In this document: positions 42,475 through 53,430 of the stretch, in pieces
Numbering within the stretch: position 1 is the stretch's first letter
Layout of the letters: each line of letters opens with the position of its first letter
Origin: Cantharellus purpuraceus
Taxonomy: Eukaryota > Basidiomycota > Agaricomycetes > Cantharellales > Hydnaceae
Length of the DNA: 64,000 bases
Direction: 5' to 3'
Assembly (NCBI GenBank): GCA_025174535.1
Contig: JALBUN010000009.1
Coordinates: 186,001 to 250,000, forward strand
Position numbers and translations under genes: made by a program
The notes under the pieces: generated by a model
The model's input: the letters and a program-made list of their open reading frames with translations, nothing else
What the model was told of the DNA's origin: nothing
The model's database searches: none

Positions 42475-42702
42475 CTATTCCCAATTGCCATGAAAGGCAT
42501 CGGTTTCTAGCGTTTCAGGTCTCTCCTTGCTTTTCACAGGAATAGTTCGGTCTGACGATTCGTTCAAGCTCATGATGGGAAACCAGACATAACATATAGC
42601 GATCCCCCCTCCTATGGTGCAAGAACCGCCACAGCCTGTGAAAATGACGAGGGCATTATCCTCGAGTGCTAATGCAAGAGCTGCTTTGGTGGCGTTGGTC
42701 AT
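42475..42702 (-). pseudogene. Possible SIS-domain (GCKR-like) protein fragment
   Basis: Minus-strand frame starting MTNATKAALALALEDNAL and continuing VIFTGCGG. It resembles the phosphosugar-binding loop of SIS proteins of the glucokinase-regulator / MurNAc-6-P etherase group, where the sequence normally continues TSGR. The expected continuation is missing; segment S lies directly downstream. A possible upstream minus frame is at 42850-43065. The assignment rests on one short motif and is weak. Confidence 0.25.
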
Positions 42703-43065
42703 TTGTGTATGGTTCCTTTACTGACGTCGAGTCATGGGTGAACAGCGACCTATGAATAGGAACACTATGTCGCATCAAGACGGACCTGCCATCCCATTTA
42801 GTGAGGGCCCTTGTCTTACAATTTTTCTCCTCCTTCCTGAATCGACACTTCAGGCTCTATCGCTGGCGCACTGTGCGTTGTTCCAGTTTATAATGACTTC
42901 AACTTCTTCAGGGTCACTTGACCCATAATGCACGGCACGTTGCTGGTCTAGAAGGTCAAAGCGGCTTTGCCTCGTCGAGTTGCTATTGTGGGAAGGTCTT
43001 CCAGCGACGGCTAGCCCATGGTAACTATAGCTACACAAAGGATATACGTGGTGGGTCAATTCCAT

Positions 43066-43440
43066 TCCAAGGCGCCGGAATTAAGACATAACTGACAGCC
43101 CCGGTTTCAGGCTGCTTCTGGCCTGTGGAGAATGTTTTTAGTTAATTGTGCTGCATGATTAGGACATGCGACATGTTCTTCTCACCCTTGCTAAACGTTG
43201 CTGACACCACTTGACCCCATGCCTTTTCTGCCCCTATTTCTCCTCTGGGTTTGACCTCTTGGTCTTCCGTCCAGAGCTTTCAGAAGTCGGCCTGTTTATC
43301 TTCATGCTTTCACATGTTCCGTCATCACGTTTCTCGCTTTCATCATATATCACTTGCGAAGCCTCCATGACATTTCTCTGCATAACGAATATTAAAACAC
43401 GAACGCATCACCAGGAATGCTGAGTTTGCGTTCTAGGAAA
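43066..43440. other. No feature recognised
   Basis: No coding pattern, repeat or LTR sequence that I can support. It lies between the possible SIS fragment and repeat segment X1. Confidence 0.3.
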
Positions 43441-43867
43441 GGATCGGAAGGTTGCCATCGACCAGATGTACACCCATGTTATCTATGCTTCTGTTATAAA
43501 CTCCCTTCTCTGCAGTGAAGCGACCTAGCTTGCCAAAAAGGCATGCAAGGTGAAAGACAGCATGATGGACTAGTGCGAATGATGCGGTTGATGACAACAT
43601 GGATAGATTATGTTCAGTGTGAAGATCAGGAAGGATGGAGTATATTTGTGTGTGTATGTAGTACAATGTGTTGCCCTTAAAGATACCAAGGAAAAGACGA
43701 AACCACCAATGATATGGTGTTGAATGTAGAGTCGCGATCATGCAACAAACAAGCGGTCGACGTATTCGACGTAAAACCAGAGATAATCCCACTACACTAC
43801 CCGGACACAGCTCAACATGCGACGCCATTCCGACCCGGCATCTGAATCAATCCAATGTCACCTTCTA

Positions 43868-44258
43868 TCACTCCAACCGCACATTGTCAAAGAAGGAAGT
43901 GATTGGAGCGTGTGTCGAGGTGTACTAGGAGAGTTTTAGACAAAAGATGTGCGATAGGAAGCAAGCCAATTACCTTGAACGACCCTATATAGAGGTGAGC
44001 AAGGCTGTTCAGCAAACGCTGCCGCTCCTCTGCAGTCTCAGTTGCCATACGCTCTGAAATTAGCAATGAGTTTCATTAACTAAGGATGAGAATTCGAAAG
44101 CACCTTTATCCGTGAACCAAAACAGCCATCCCACCAAGGCATTGACCTCATTGTCAACTTTCCAACCGTCGTTCTGCTCGGTCCCACGGTGAAATGGACC
44201 CCCTGCGTTGATATATTCAGATGCGAGCTTGTTCACGCCGGCGTAACAGACAAGTTGC
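43868..44258 (-). CDS. Last three exons of an unrecognised gene
   Basis: Minus-strand exons 44104-44258, 43974-44053 and 43868-43924 join in frame across GT..AG introns of 50 and 49 nt and end in TGA. They encode VNKLASEYINAGGPFHRGTE, DGWKVDNEVNALVGWLFWF, RMATETAEERQRLLNSLAHL and APITSFFDNVRLE. Upstream coding-like stretches exist (for example WPAVRRLGAGCRAARAKANE near 44890), but I could not build an uninterrupted model to a start codon. No known domain. The 3' flank (X1) is the repeated block shared by the three units. Confidence 0.5.
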
Positions 44259-45260
44259 CTATAAAGGTCGAGATGACAACCGACGACGATGACGAACCAT
44301 ACCATATCAAGATAACCGAGCGTCATCTTTTCCTTGATGTCTCTCTAGATGCACCTGCCATCCATCCTACTTTGAGGACGGCGCCCATCGAGTCTTCCGA
44401 GGCAAGGAGACAACTTGGGCTGAGGTGAGTGGCCCCATCCCTGATATCTCTTATAGATACTCAGCCAACAGTTGGTGCGCCAGTTTTCTGGCCGCCAGAA
44501 ATGAGTGCGGTATTGGTTTACCCACAACCGGAGATTTGCCGCGTGAGTTGGAAATCTTTCCAGGTAATGCCCACACAGGCATTACCCACATTCTTGCCCT
44601 GCACTCTCGTCCTGGGCCCACGCACATGAAGGATGTCGTTCTTTATCCGGTGCATTCTGTTATGGTCATCCCGGATTCGAATATTCAACCGCCACGATCC
44701 GACGCCAGACAAGCTCCTGACCTTGGAGTTGTCTTACAAGAACAGCACGTAAACAAACCACATATCGTCACCAACTGTTGTGGCTGCCATGAATTGAGGA
44801 AATGGGATGAATTTGAACCGTTTCAAGGTCATGAACCGCTTCATCAGCTCATTCGCCTTCGCTCTAGCAGCCCTGCAACCTGCCCCGAGTCTGCGCACCG
44901 CCGGCCAAGCATCAAACTTTGATTCAAAATGTTGGAGTATAGAGAAGGGTTATTTTGCACACATATCTTGGAATGGATGGTCTTTGACGTGCACAACAAT
45001 GGAGGCAAGTCTGTGGGTGGACCGGCCGAGTTTTCACCAACGAGAGCAAGTGCTATGCGTTCCAATCTATCGCTATGCGTTCCAATCTATCGGTGGGGCA
45101 GCCCTCCAAGCCTGACAGAGGTGAACTTGAATGGACATAGGGAGTCAAGGTACTGCGAAGGGAGGCATTCAAATAAGAGGCGGATGTACGCGCCGTTGCA
45201 TGTCGTGTGTTGGAGGCTGCTATACCACTCTGCTCCGCGATATGCACCTAATGGAGTTGT

Positions 45261-45587
45261 GGAGCGACCAGCCGCGGGGTGATGGTCACGGACCACGGAG
45301 GTGTGACGAGCCAGATGACATCCACTGGTCAGAAGGCGACAGATAGCAAGGATGCATAGTTCAGAGGTTGGAGCGACCAGCCGCGGGGTGATGGTCACGG
45401 ACCACGGAGGTGTGACGAGCCAGATGACATCCACTGGTCAGAAGGCGACAGATAGCAAGGATGCATAGTTCAGAGGTTGGAGCGACCAGCCGCGGGGTGA
45501 TGGTCACGGACCACGGAGGTGTGACGAGCCAGATGACATCCACTGGTCAGAAGGCGACAGATAGCAAGGATGCATAGTTCAGAGGTT
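45261..45587. repeat. 109-bp tandem repeat, three units
   Basis: Units start at 45261, 45370 and 45479 with GGAGCGACCAGCCGCGGGGT and are essentially identical; a fourth start (GGAGCAGATG) at 45588 diverges at once. 109 is not a multiple of three, so any frame through it shifts. The open frames here are by-products. Confidence 0.95.
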
Positions 45588-46029
45588 GGAGCAGATGAAC
45601 AACCGTCTCAGCAAGGCGTTGATTGTTGTGAATATAGCGTGGAGCGGAATCGCCGCGACAGACATGCAAGGACGCGATAAACCCACAACTGGCTGGAGCA
45701 TCAAGGCTATTGAGACCATTGCCACTTGCAGTGCGTGGAGACGCGACAGATTGCGACATGACGTTGGGCTACGGCAGCAAATCATCCATTCTACACCCGT
45801 GACAACAAGCCTCCCGACTATTCCCCTATATGGGGCCGCATTGTCGAGCCTGTCATGTTCGTCATGCTGGGACCATGGTCTTACGCTTACGAGGCTGAGA
45901 TCAAGGCACTAATAGAGAGGCGCGACAAGATTATTTCCGTGTCAAAAACGTGGGAGACAAGAAACTCACCTGAACGTCCTTTGGGTCCATTTCAGGGAGG
46001 TGGACGACGATCTGGCCATCTGACATGAA

Positions 46030-46077
46030 CCCAACTCGGTGAAAACCCAACCCGGTGAAAACCCAACCCGGTGAAAA
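46030..46077. repeat. 16-bp tandem repeat, three units
   Basis: CCCAACYCGGTGAAAA three times in a row. It lies just upstream, on the minus strand, of a coding-like stretch (DGQIVVHLPEMDPKDVQ) ending at a GTGAGT donor near 45970. Confidence 0.9.
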
Positions 46078-46362
46078 CCCCCCTCCCGTGCAGCAGTCAA
46101 TGTGGAATCCCAACGAAATGTCAGTTTTGTTCTCGGGGGATACCATAAACAACCACATGTTCTACATTTACGGCACGGGCGAGATTCTCGATAGCCAGGA
46201 GGTCTTTGACGAGGGCCTCGGTATCGGAATCGACAATGGCTCCTTCATGAATGCGTGCCCCGGTGCAGTGGGGGCGGTTGGTGCATTCGAATCGGCCGAG
46301 GGTACGGCCATTTTGGAGAATGCCTCATGCAGCTACAAGACCCTGAAGGAGCTGCTCGCTGG

Positions 46363-46718
46363 TCATTGTCGGTCGAGGTGGATGATGTTGATTAAGTTCA
46401 AGAGTACGCTCTGTACCGGGTGCCGTTCATCAACTGCAGGAGGAAAGCGCGGCATTAGAAATACAAACAACAAAGGAAAGAGAGAGAGCACATACTCGGT
46501 ACACTGGTAGTAACTGTACGTCCACTCCATGGGAGTGGCTTGAACGCAGAGTCAGACATGGTCACATCCGCAGATACAGATATGAAGGTGACGATGAGGA
46601 AGGGGAACATCGCAGAAGACAACGTCGCTACCAATAAAATATGTGGATAGGAAGAGGTGGCAATATATTTGTGGTGAGATACGACAATAACGCCTACAAC
46701 GCAAAACTGGGAAGCCAT
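46363..46718 (-). CDS. Tentative two-exon gene, 97 aa, hydrophobic N-terminus
   Basis: Model on the minus strand: exon 46496-46718 starting MASQFCVVGVIVVSHHKYIA and exon 46363-46433 ending LINIIHLDRQ, joined by a 62-nt GT..AG intron in phase. A TATTTATA box lies about 65 bp upstream (near 46780). The N-terminal 60 residues contain two hydrophobic stretches. Block T of units 2 and 3 holds homologous but altered sequence, where this frame is not kept, so it may be a decaying or non-coding copy. A plus-strand frame at 46055-46510 overlaps it. Confidence 0.3.
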
Positions 46719-49700
46719 GGCATACCAGTGGAGCGGGAAAGGTAGAAGTTGGGGGGGTGGAAACAAGGGACAGACGGGGTATAAATACTGCGTCGAACCT
46801 GCTGACACAGCCATCCATATAAATGCCCCAAGCTAATGGCTATTCCACCTACATAGCTAAACACCGCGGACGCCACTAAGCGCCACGGAGTTTCAATACT
46901 CATCAGTTCCCGATTCGGATAGCGACGATATCTCGAGGCTCGAGGGCACGATTGGGACGAAATAATTCACTCTCGGCAGCACCACAAATTCTCAAGGACA
47001 AATCCATCTGCGTGAGAACTGCAACTGGATCTACTGGGAACAATTGATTTCGCCCTGTGGCACGCCAGTTGACTCCCACCTTCCAGTAGTCATGCCTCGA
47101 ATACCACCGATGGGGTCCACGACATCGATATAAGTGCATAAATGAGTGTGACAGATATGGTATGTACATTGTGCATGTATCCATCAACCGTGTGACTACC
47201 CTGAGCCTGAATCTCAGACGTGACTATCCACATCCACACGAACGTTGCTTTGCCGACGTTCTTCGCAAGCTGAATTCTCCTGGGGGTCTGCCCTTGTACT
47301 CACATAATAGGTCTGTATCTGGGATGGTGCTTGGAGAATGCCCGAGGTTGCTGTCCATGAGCAAGAATATCGCCTTTTTCGAAGGGATAATGTCATGGGG
47401 CATCAGAATCCCGATTAATGGCGTAAAGACGCGTGGGGGAATATATTTGTTGTACGTGATATTATTGATATGTCGAGCTGATAGCTCTGTCCCATAGCGC
47501 GCTTCGCAACCGACCCTCAGGGCGCAAGTGACACACGCTGTGGCTCCCACGGGTTCTTTTTTATCGCCCAAGATCTGTAGTCGATGTGTATCGCACGTTT
47601 GAAACCCAATTTTAGCCTTTTTCCATAAGCAGGAGATCCTGTCAATCGTTTGTGAAAATTTGTTTCAAAGAGTTCTATTGTTTCGGCATATGATTCATCC
47701 GAGACACGGATAGTTCGATATTGAGTTCACGTGCAGTCTAGCCACTTACAGGCAATGTTCGACACCAACAATCATCGATTATATGAAGTCGGCACTTTAG
47801 GCGCTTCCAGGTCGAATATTCTCTGTTCTAAACAAAGGATTGGGGTCTCTGGCGCCTCGCTCAGATCGTTTTTCCCGGACATACCCCGCAGACGCAAGCC
47901 CAGGCCCACCCAGGCTCCACCACTAGCACCCTCATGCACCTCCTCACCCTCCGCCCTTGCCTTCTCAACGCCGGCTCTAAGGCGTCTCCCAGGACACCCT
48001 CGCATTTCCTTCCCATTAATCTTTGCGGATATCCTATCCATTCGTCTGACCCAGCTCATAGTCTGCCTGTGGGTCGCTGCACCGGTGAGTCACAGCTGTA
48101 AATGGCGGGTGAGGGCAACAGAGCTGACTGGAACTCCCATGCAAGAGCATTGCATCAACTCCCGCACAGGAACAGCCGGTAGTTCAGAGGTGTGCCATAT
48201 ACCACCATTGGTAGCGTCAGCATAGATCCAACGCACGCAGGTGAGCACTTCCTCGCGTGATCCATTCGACGCTGACAGGCACCCAGCAGGACATCCTCGC
48301 CAACACCAGCGTTCCCCTTATGGATCCCGCTGTTGATGTAGCTCCGCAGCATGACCCCGTGCTCTACCACCCTGTTCCCAGATGTGGGCCATACCAGGTC
48401 GCTATCCCATGGTCTCCTTGTTGAGCAGTACCAGCACATCCTTGTGAGTGATTCCAACGGGAATATCCTCGCAGTAGCTGACTCGAAACCTGTCGCAAGC
48501 ACAGCCAATGCAAACAACTCTTGTCCTATGTATCCTCCTTGTCCTTCGCAACTTCCTTCACCTTTGGTGCAGCGCCCGTGAGAATCTGTTCCAGCTCCCT
48601 TTCATGATGATCATGTCGATCTCAATTCCATACTGACCTAGCTCTCTTATGTAGTTGCCTCTGGGTGGCCTTGCCAGCCTTCCAGTCTATCAGTCGGAGC
48701 TGCGTGGCTGTTGGCGAGCAGGTCCAGACCCTTGCATGGCCTGCAACGTATTCCAACAGTTCTCATATCTGTTGCTGTTTATTCCATGCATTGACATTCG
48801 GCGCAGATACATCTTATTCATCAAGCTTTGTTCGTGACCTAGCTTCATTCCATCAATGGATCCATAACTACAACTACCGTCCTCCCGGGCTTCAGAGACC
48901 CTACTCGAACAGTGTCACCTTTATGTCATGGATAGGCATCCAACTGGACATTCCCTTCAACACCAGCACGTGTCTGAACAAGACCAGGACTTGCTGTGGC
49001 GCCAAGCCAGTCTGCACGATCTCTCGCACAGTCCCAACCACGCATCCATAATAGCATCCAAGCCATATGTGCATCTGTGGTCGCCTGCTAGAGAAGTACC
49101 TGCATGTTGCGGTGAGTAGTCAGCAAGACAGCATATGTCTCATGTCCACCCCATCTCTGATTCAATCCCTCTCGCAACATGACACGCTGTTGGTCCCTTG
49201 TGGGAACCGGCACGACTATTTTCAGAGGTGTGTACTGTTATGAAACATCAATATCGTATTTCCATCGTACCTCACAATCAGTCACTGAGCCCCATCCGAA
49301 CATCAGACATGATACACTGTCATGTTACTGTCCCACACACGAACACCCGTCCATTTAATCAATAACCGAGTACATTCAGGAGTAATGAGTGTATATGCTT
49401 AGCTTTTATATTTGTAACGAGTATTTCGATCTAATCTTCTATTTATCACTCAATTGACTCAAACCCCCTCCATGTCTCGTTACTGTAGATCACTTGTTAA
49501 TCACATCCGATCCCCATTTTGTACCTCCCCATTCACTAATTCTTCGCTCACATGGTCGATTTTCTCTCCTATCTGTATACATGTGATCCTAACACCCCGA
49601 TGTATGATCCGGATGACATGTTCGCCTTCATTTGCATAAATACGCTTACCGTAGATATGTAGTTCCCTAGCAAATCTGAATTGTATATTCCTTCAACTCA

Positions 49701-50653
49701 CTCTCTTGCTTATTCATGAAACCAATTGAAAATTGGACTACTACGCTCTACCGTCAAACATTGCTATTAGACTGGATTATCTACACGACGATCTATCAAC
49801 TCATCAGATAAATCTCATCTGACGATCACACCCTTCAACATGTACGGTGTCAATGCTCTCAGGACGGGAAAAGCGACTGACTTCCTGCCCCCCAGTTCCA
49901 ACCTGCTTCCAACCTGTTTCCAGCCCCCGTAAATATTCGAGCTGGATTTGCTATGGAAGTACAGCGACATATTATTTTCACCGTTGTATGTCGTAGTATC
50001 ACTATGTCGCACATGGCAGCTCGTCAGTTCTGAAAAAAAACCATGCAACCCTGTTTGGTTACTACTTAGACCCCTATCCCCTGCAGCCAGATGCTAGCCT
50101 GTTTCATCTCGCTTCTATATGTGCCACCGTTGCTGCCATTCACCATATACTGCTTGTGAAATTATACACCCCTTCTCCGTGTAACCAACATTGAGCGAAT
50201 GCAGGACAGTACAAGACGGTCAAGGTGGTGTTCTAGTTAAGAACAGGCGCGGGCTCTCGATTAGACGAGTGCTACCTACTCCCAACGCGTTGTTCGCACA
50301 GTTCCTTTCTAGCTAAGCTCCAACCTCAGTGTATGCATGCCTCACAGTCAAACGACCAACGACCATCCTGGGGGACTCGAGAGATAGAATACGAAAAGCA
50401 CGCTAATGTGCCGAGTAGCATACCATATATTACTCTGGAGATGGAAACGGGATGAATAGAGAGCAAAGCGGTGAAGTATAGAATTGGGTATGGCTAATAT
50501 TACACAAAGAGGTATCCTACAAGATACCAAAAAAAAAAGAAACAACCAATGGATGGTCTTGAATGTAGAGTCGCGTAAGCAACAGACTGTGCTCCCCCAA
50601 AGCAAATGACACTACATGTGGTGGAAGTTCAGGCACGTAAAATAGTCGGTATA

Positions 50654-50771
50654 TCCTCGTGGAGAATCAAAACTTTCCACACATGTCGAATGAGTATTGA
50701 CATTGACATTGCTAATACTCATTCGACCTTCCCGTGTAGCGATGTGCCAAAAGTCCCCACCCTCCACGAGG
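50654..50771. repeat. Small nested inverted repeat
   Basis: An inner perfect 14-bp stem, GTCGAATGAGTATT (50685-50698) with AATACTCATTCGAC (50714-50727), lies within an outer pair CCTCGTGGAG / CTCCACGAGG (about 50655-50770). It immediately precedes the large palindrome. Confidence 0.85.
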
Positions 50772-50788
50772 CCATATGGACCATTACG

Positions 50789-51592
50789 ACATCGCTCCCA
50801 CATATGATGTTACAGTGAGATATATCCCATCTTCGCACTACCACGTTTCTCACCGTTGTTTGGATGCTGCCTCTATGATGGAGCGGGCACAAAGGCAGGA
50901 CTAGAAAACTCACGGTTTTGAAGCAAACAGTGCCTATTCGCATCTGCCTTCCGCCGAAACGCCGAGCCGCTGTGCGCAGATGTACAGACTCACGGAAGTT
51001 CCATGTAAGTAATCAGACAAGGAAGCAGGAGCACTGGAACGAGTCTCCAGCCCGTAGTGTTCCCATTCGACGTGCACCTGAGCATTATCCCTGGTCTTTT
51101 GCATTGTTATCCCGCACTGCAAACATACACATGTGGTTCCCATATGCTGCAGATGGGCGTCCGCTGTTTCGTTTCTGACGCGGTTTGGACTTGCAAACCG
51201 TGTCAGAAATGAAACAGCGGACGCCCATCTACAGCATATGGGAACCACATGTGTATGTTTGCAGTGCGGGATAACAATGCAAAAGATAGGGGAGAATGCT
51301 CAGGTGCACGTCAAACGGGGACACTATGGGCTGGAGACTCGTTCCAGTGCTCCTGCTTCCTTGTCAGATTACTCACATGGAACTTCCGTGAGTCTGTACA
51401 TCTGCGCACAGCGGCTCGGCGTTTCGGCGGAAGGCAGATGCGAATAGGCACTGTTTGCTTCAAAACCGTGAGTTTTCTAGTCCTGCCTTCGTGCCCGCTC
51501 CATCATAGAGGCAGCATCCAAACAACGGTGAGAAACGTGGTAGTGCGAAGATGGGATATATCTCACTGTAACATCATATGTGGGAGCGATGT
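50789..51592. repeat. Large palindrome: two 399-bp arms, 6-nt loop
   Basis: Left arm 50789-51187 and right arm 51194-51592 are near-perfect reverse complements around the loop GACTTG. The arms have the same length and only scattered mismatches. Equivalent open frames are therefore seen on both strands (50934-51248 minus and 51133-51447 plus). The arm sequence does not appear elsewhere in the window. A transcript would fold into a long double-stranded hairpin. Confidence 0.95.
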
Positions 51593-53234
51593 ATACGTCA
51601 AGTTATATAAAGTTATCTCACCTAGTATAGACCGAGTCGCATCAAGTGCGCATTTCCAAAGACCGTCATGCCTATCCAGCAGGGAAGGGGACTCTCCCTG
51701 CTCATGGCATATGGTCAATGATCTTAGAGGAACAGTGGGTGAAAGAGTGCAACGCCCCGCAGACAGAAGTGAACTGACGGATACTAGTACAGAAACAATT
51801 CCCATAGCTCCTGACTGCTCCACTTCATCAACTACAGAAAGAAACATGGCATCAATAATAGGAAGATAGTGTGCAAGATATAGACGCACGGCTGGTGCGG
51901 GTGGGCATGCGTCCACTCATTAGTAGTGGCTTGGACGGGCAGTGATGCATGGAGGCGTCCGTAGATAGAGACATGGCGACTAGCAGACAATAAGACGCCA
52001 CCGAAGACAAATCTGCCTATAATGAATGGGAAACAGTAGGAGGATATTCATGTTGAGCGACAATGGTGGAGAGAGAGTAAAACATGGCAGACATGCAAGG
52101 GGAAGGAGCGAGGAGAAATGCGAGATATAAGTACTGCAGGAATCTGCTGACACAACCAACCACACAAATCTTCAACAACAACCGTCCTGTTCCAAACTCC
52201 GCGGAGACGCCACAAGGCGGAGTTTCAAAGCTTGAGCATCCATCAGGACCCGATTGGGGTACTCGAGCCTCAAAGGCAGGACCTGAATGAAGGCAACACC
52301 AGATATTCAATCACAAATTCACAATCTCCATATCTAGGCACAAACTCAATCGAGAACAATTGAATGTGACATCAGGGTGTGGCACATCCCCTCCACTTTC
52401 CAGTGAACACGCGTTCAGATGGCCACAGTGGGGGGTCACGGCGTCAGAAGTGCTCCTAAAGGGTGTAACTAACATGGTATCCCATTTGTGTCTGTGTATC
52501 CTTGAGACTGACAAGTAACCTGACCCTGAATGTCAGGCGGAACACTTTCACACGAATGCCATTCCGACGTTCTTCGCAGCTGAAACCCCCCAGAGAAGGG
52601 AGTCCTCTCCTCATTTGAGAGAGAAATCCAGGGCCCCATTGTTGTGATGAACCGGGAAACGTTCCGAGGCGGTTGTCGTGGGCGGAGCATCGCCTCTTTG
52701 GACGCGATATTGGGGTCAGAATCAATAGAGACTCATGGAGAGGGGTTCCCACAATATCAGTGGAATTAGAAGTTCTTGAAAAGATTAATATCTCGAGCTG
52801 ACAGCTCTACCTCGCAGTGCGCTTCGCAGCCGACCCTGAAGGTGCAGCCGAACCAAGTTCTGAACCCCACATGTTCTCTGTTATCACCTCAGATCTATTG
52901 TTGATTCCCAGGACACACGCGTGATCTGTCAGCCTATTATCAGCCTTTGTGCCATAAGCAGTTAATTCTGCAGAAATTTGCTTTCAAAGAGTCTTGTTTG
53001 CTCGGCACATGATTCATCCGAGAAGCGGCTCAATCAGTCTTCAATACTCTGTATTGTATCACTTCACATGCACAACCGATGTTGGACAACAATGATCATC
53101 GATCATGGATGTCGTTTCAGGTGCTTCCAGATCGATTTTTCTCCGCTCTAAACAAAGGACCAGACTCTCTGGCGCTCCGCTCATACCCCTGGTGTCGACA
53201 CACCCCACAGATGCAAACCCAGGCCCACCAAGGC

Positions 53235-53430
53235 CCACCACCAGCTCCATCATTCTCGCCAGCTCACAACGGCCCCCCGCCTTCCTACGCCCTCTCTCGA
53301 TCGTCCCCTCGAATTTCTTCCCCCAAGTCCATCGTTTTTGTCCCTGCGTCCCATCGATATCCCCATCCTCTCCGGCCGCCTTCCCCTGGCTGCATCTGCG
53401 GGTCACGGGAGTGAGTAGCGAGTGAAGGCA
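53235..53430. repeat. Single copy of the 210-bp repeat unit (unit 2)
   Basis: In unit 2 the CTCACAACGGCCCCCCGCCT to GCAGCAGATTCGACCTG sequence occurs once; in unit 3 it is present three times (58060-58690). Confidence 0.8.

Larger units (their letters stand above)
43441..50170. repeat. Segmental duplication unit 1 (most divergent)
   Basis: First of three tandem units. Recognisable blocks are X1 (about 43650-43750), T1 (about 46380-46960), U1 (about 46960-47830), V1 (about 47900-49160) and Y1 (about 49830-50160). V1 is nearly identical to 54120-55230, while T1 and U1 are clearly diverged from units 2 and 3. A stretch of about 650 bp (about 49163-49830) separates V1 from Y1 and is absent from unit 2; it shows no recognisable gene. 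Confidence 0.7.

Noticed and set aside
45586..45912. 108-aa plus-strand frame starting in the 109-bp repeat
   Set aside because: Both strands are open here, the N-terminus is in repeat DNA and no domain is recognised.
46055..46510. 151-aa plus-strand frame (includes NNHMFYIYGTGEILDSQEVF)
   Set aside because: It looks partly protein-like but overlaps the minus-strand model, starts within a 16-bp repeat and has no recognisable domain; left unassigned.
49163..49830. Mobile element explaining the roughly 650 bp present in unit 1 but not unit 2
   Set aside because: No terminal repeats, TSD or coding sequence could be found; it may equally be a deletion in unit 2.
50934..51447. Two nearly identical 104-aa proteins on opposite strands
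   Set aside because: They are the same sequence read from both arms of the palindrome; no start context or homologue supports them as genes.
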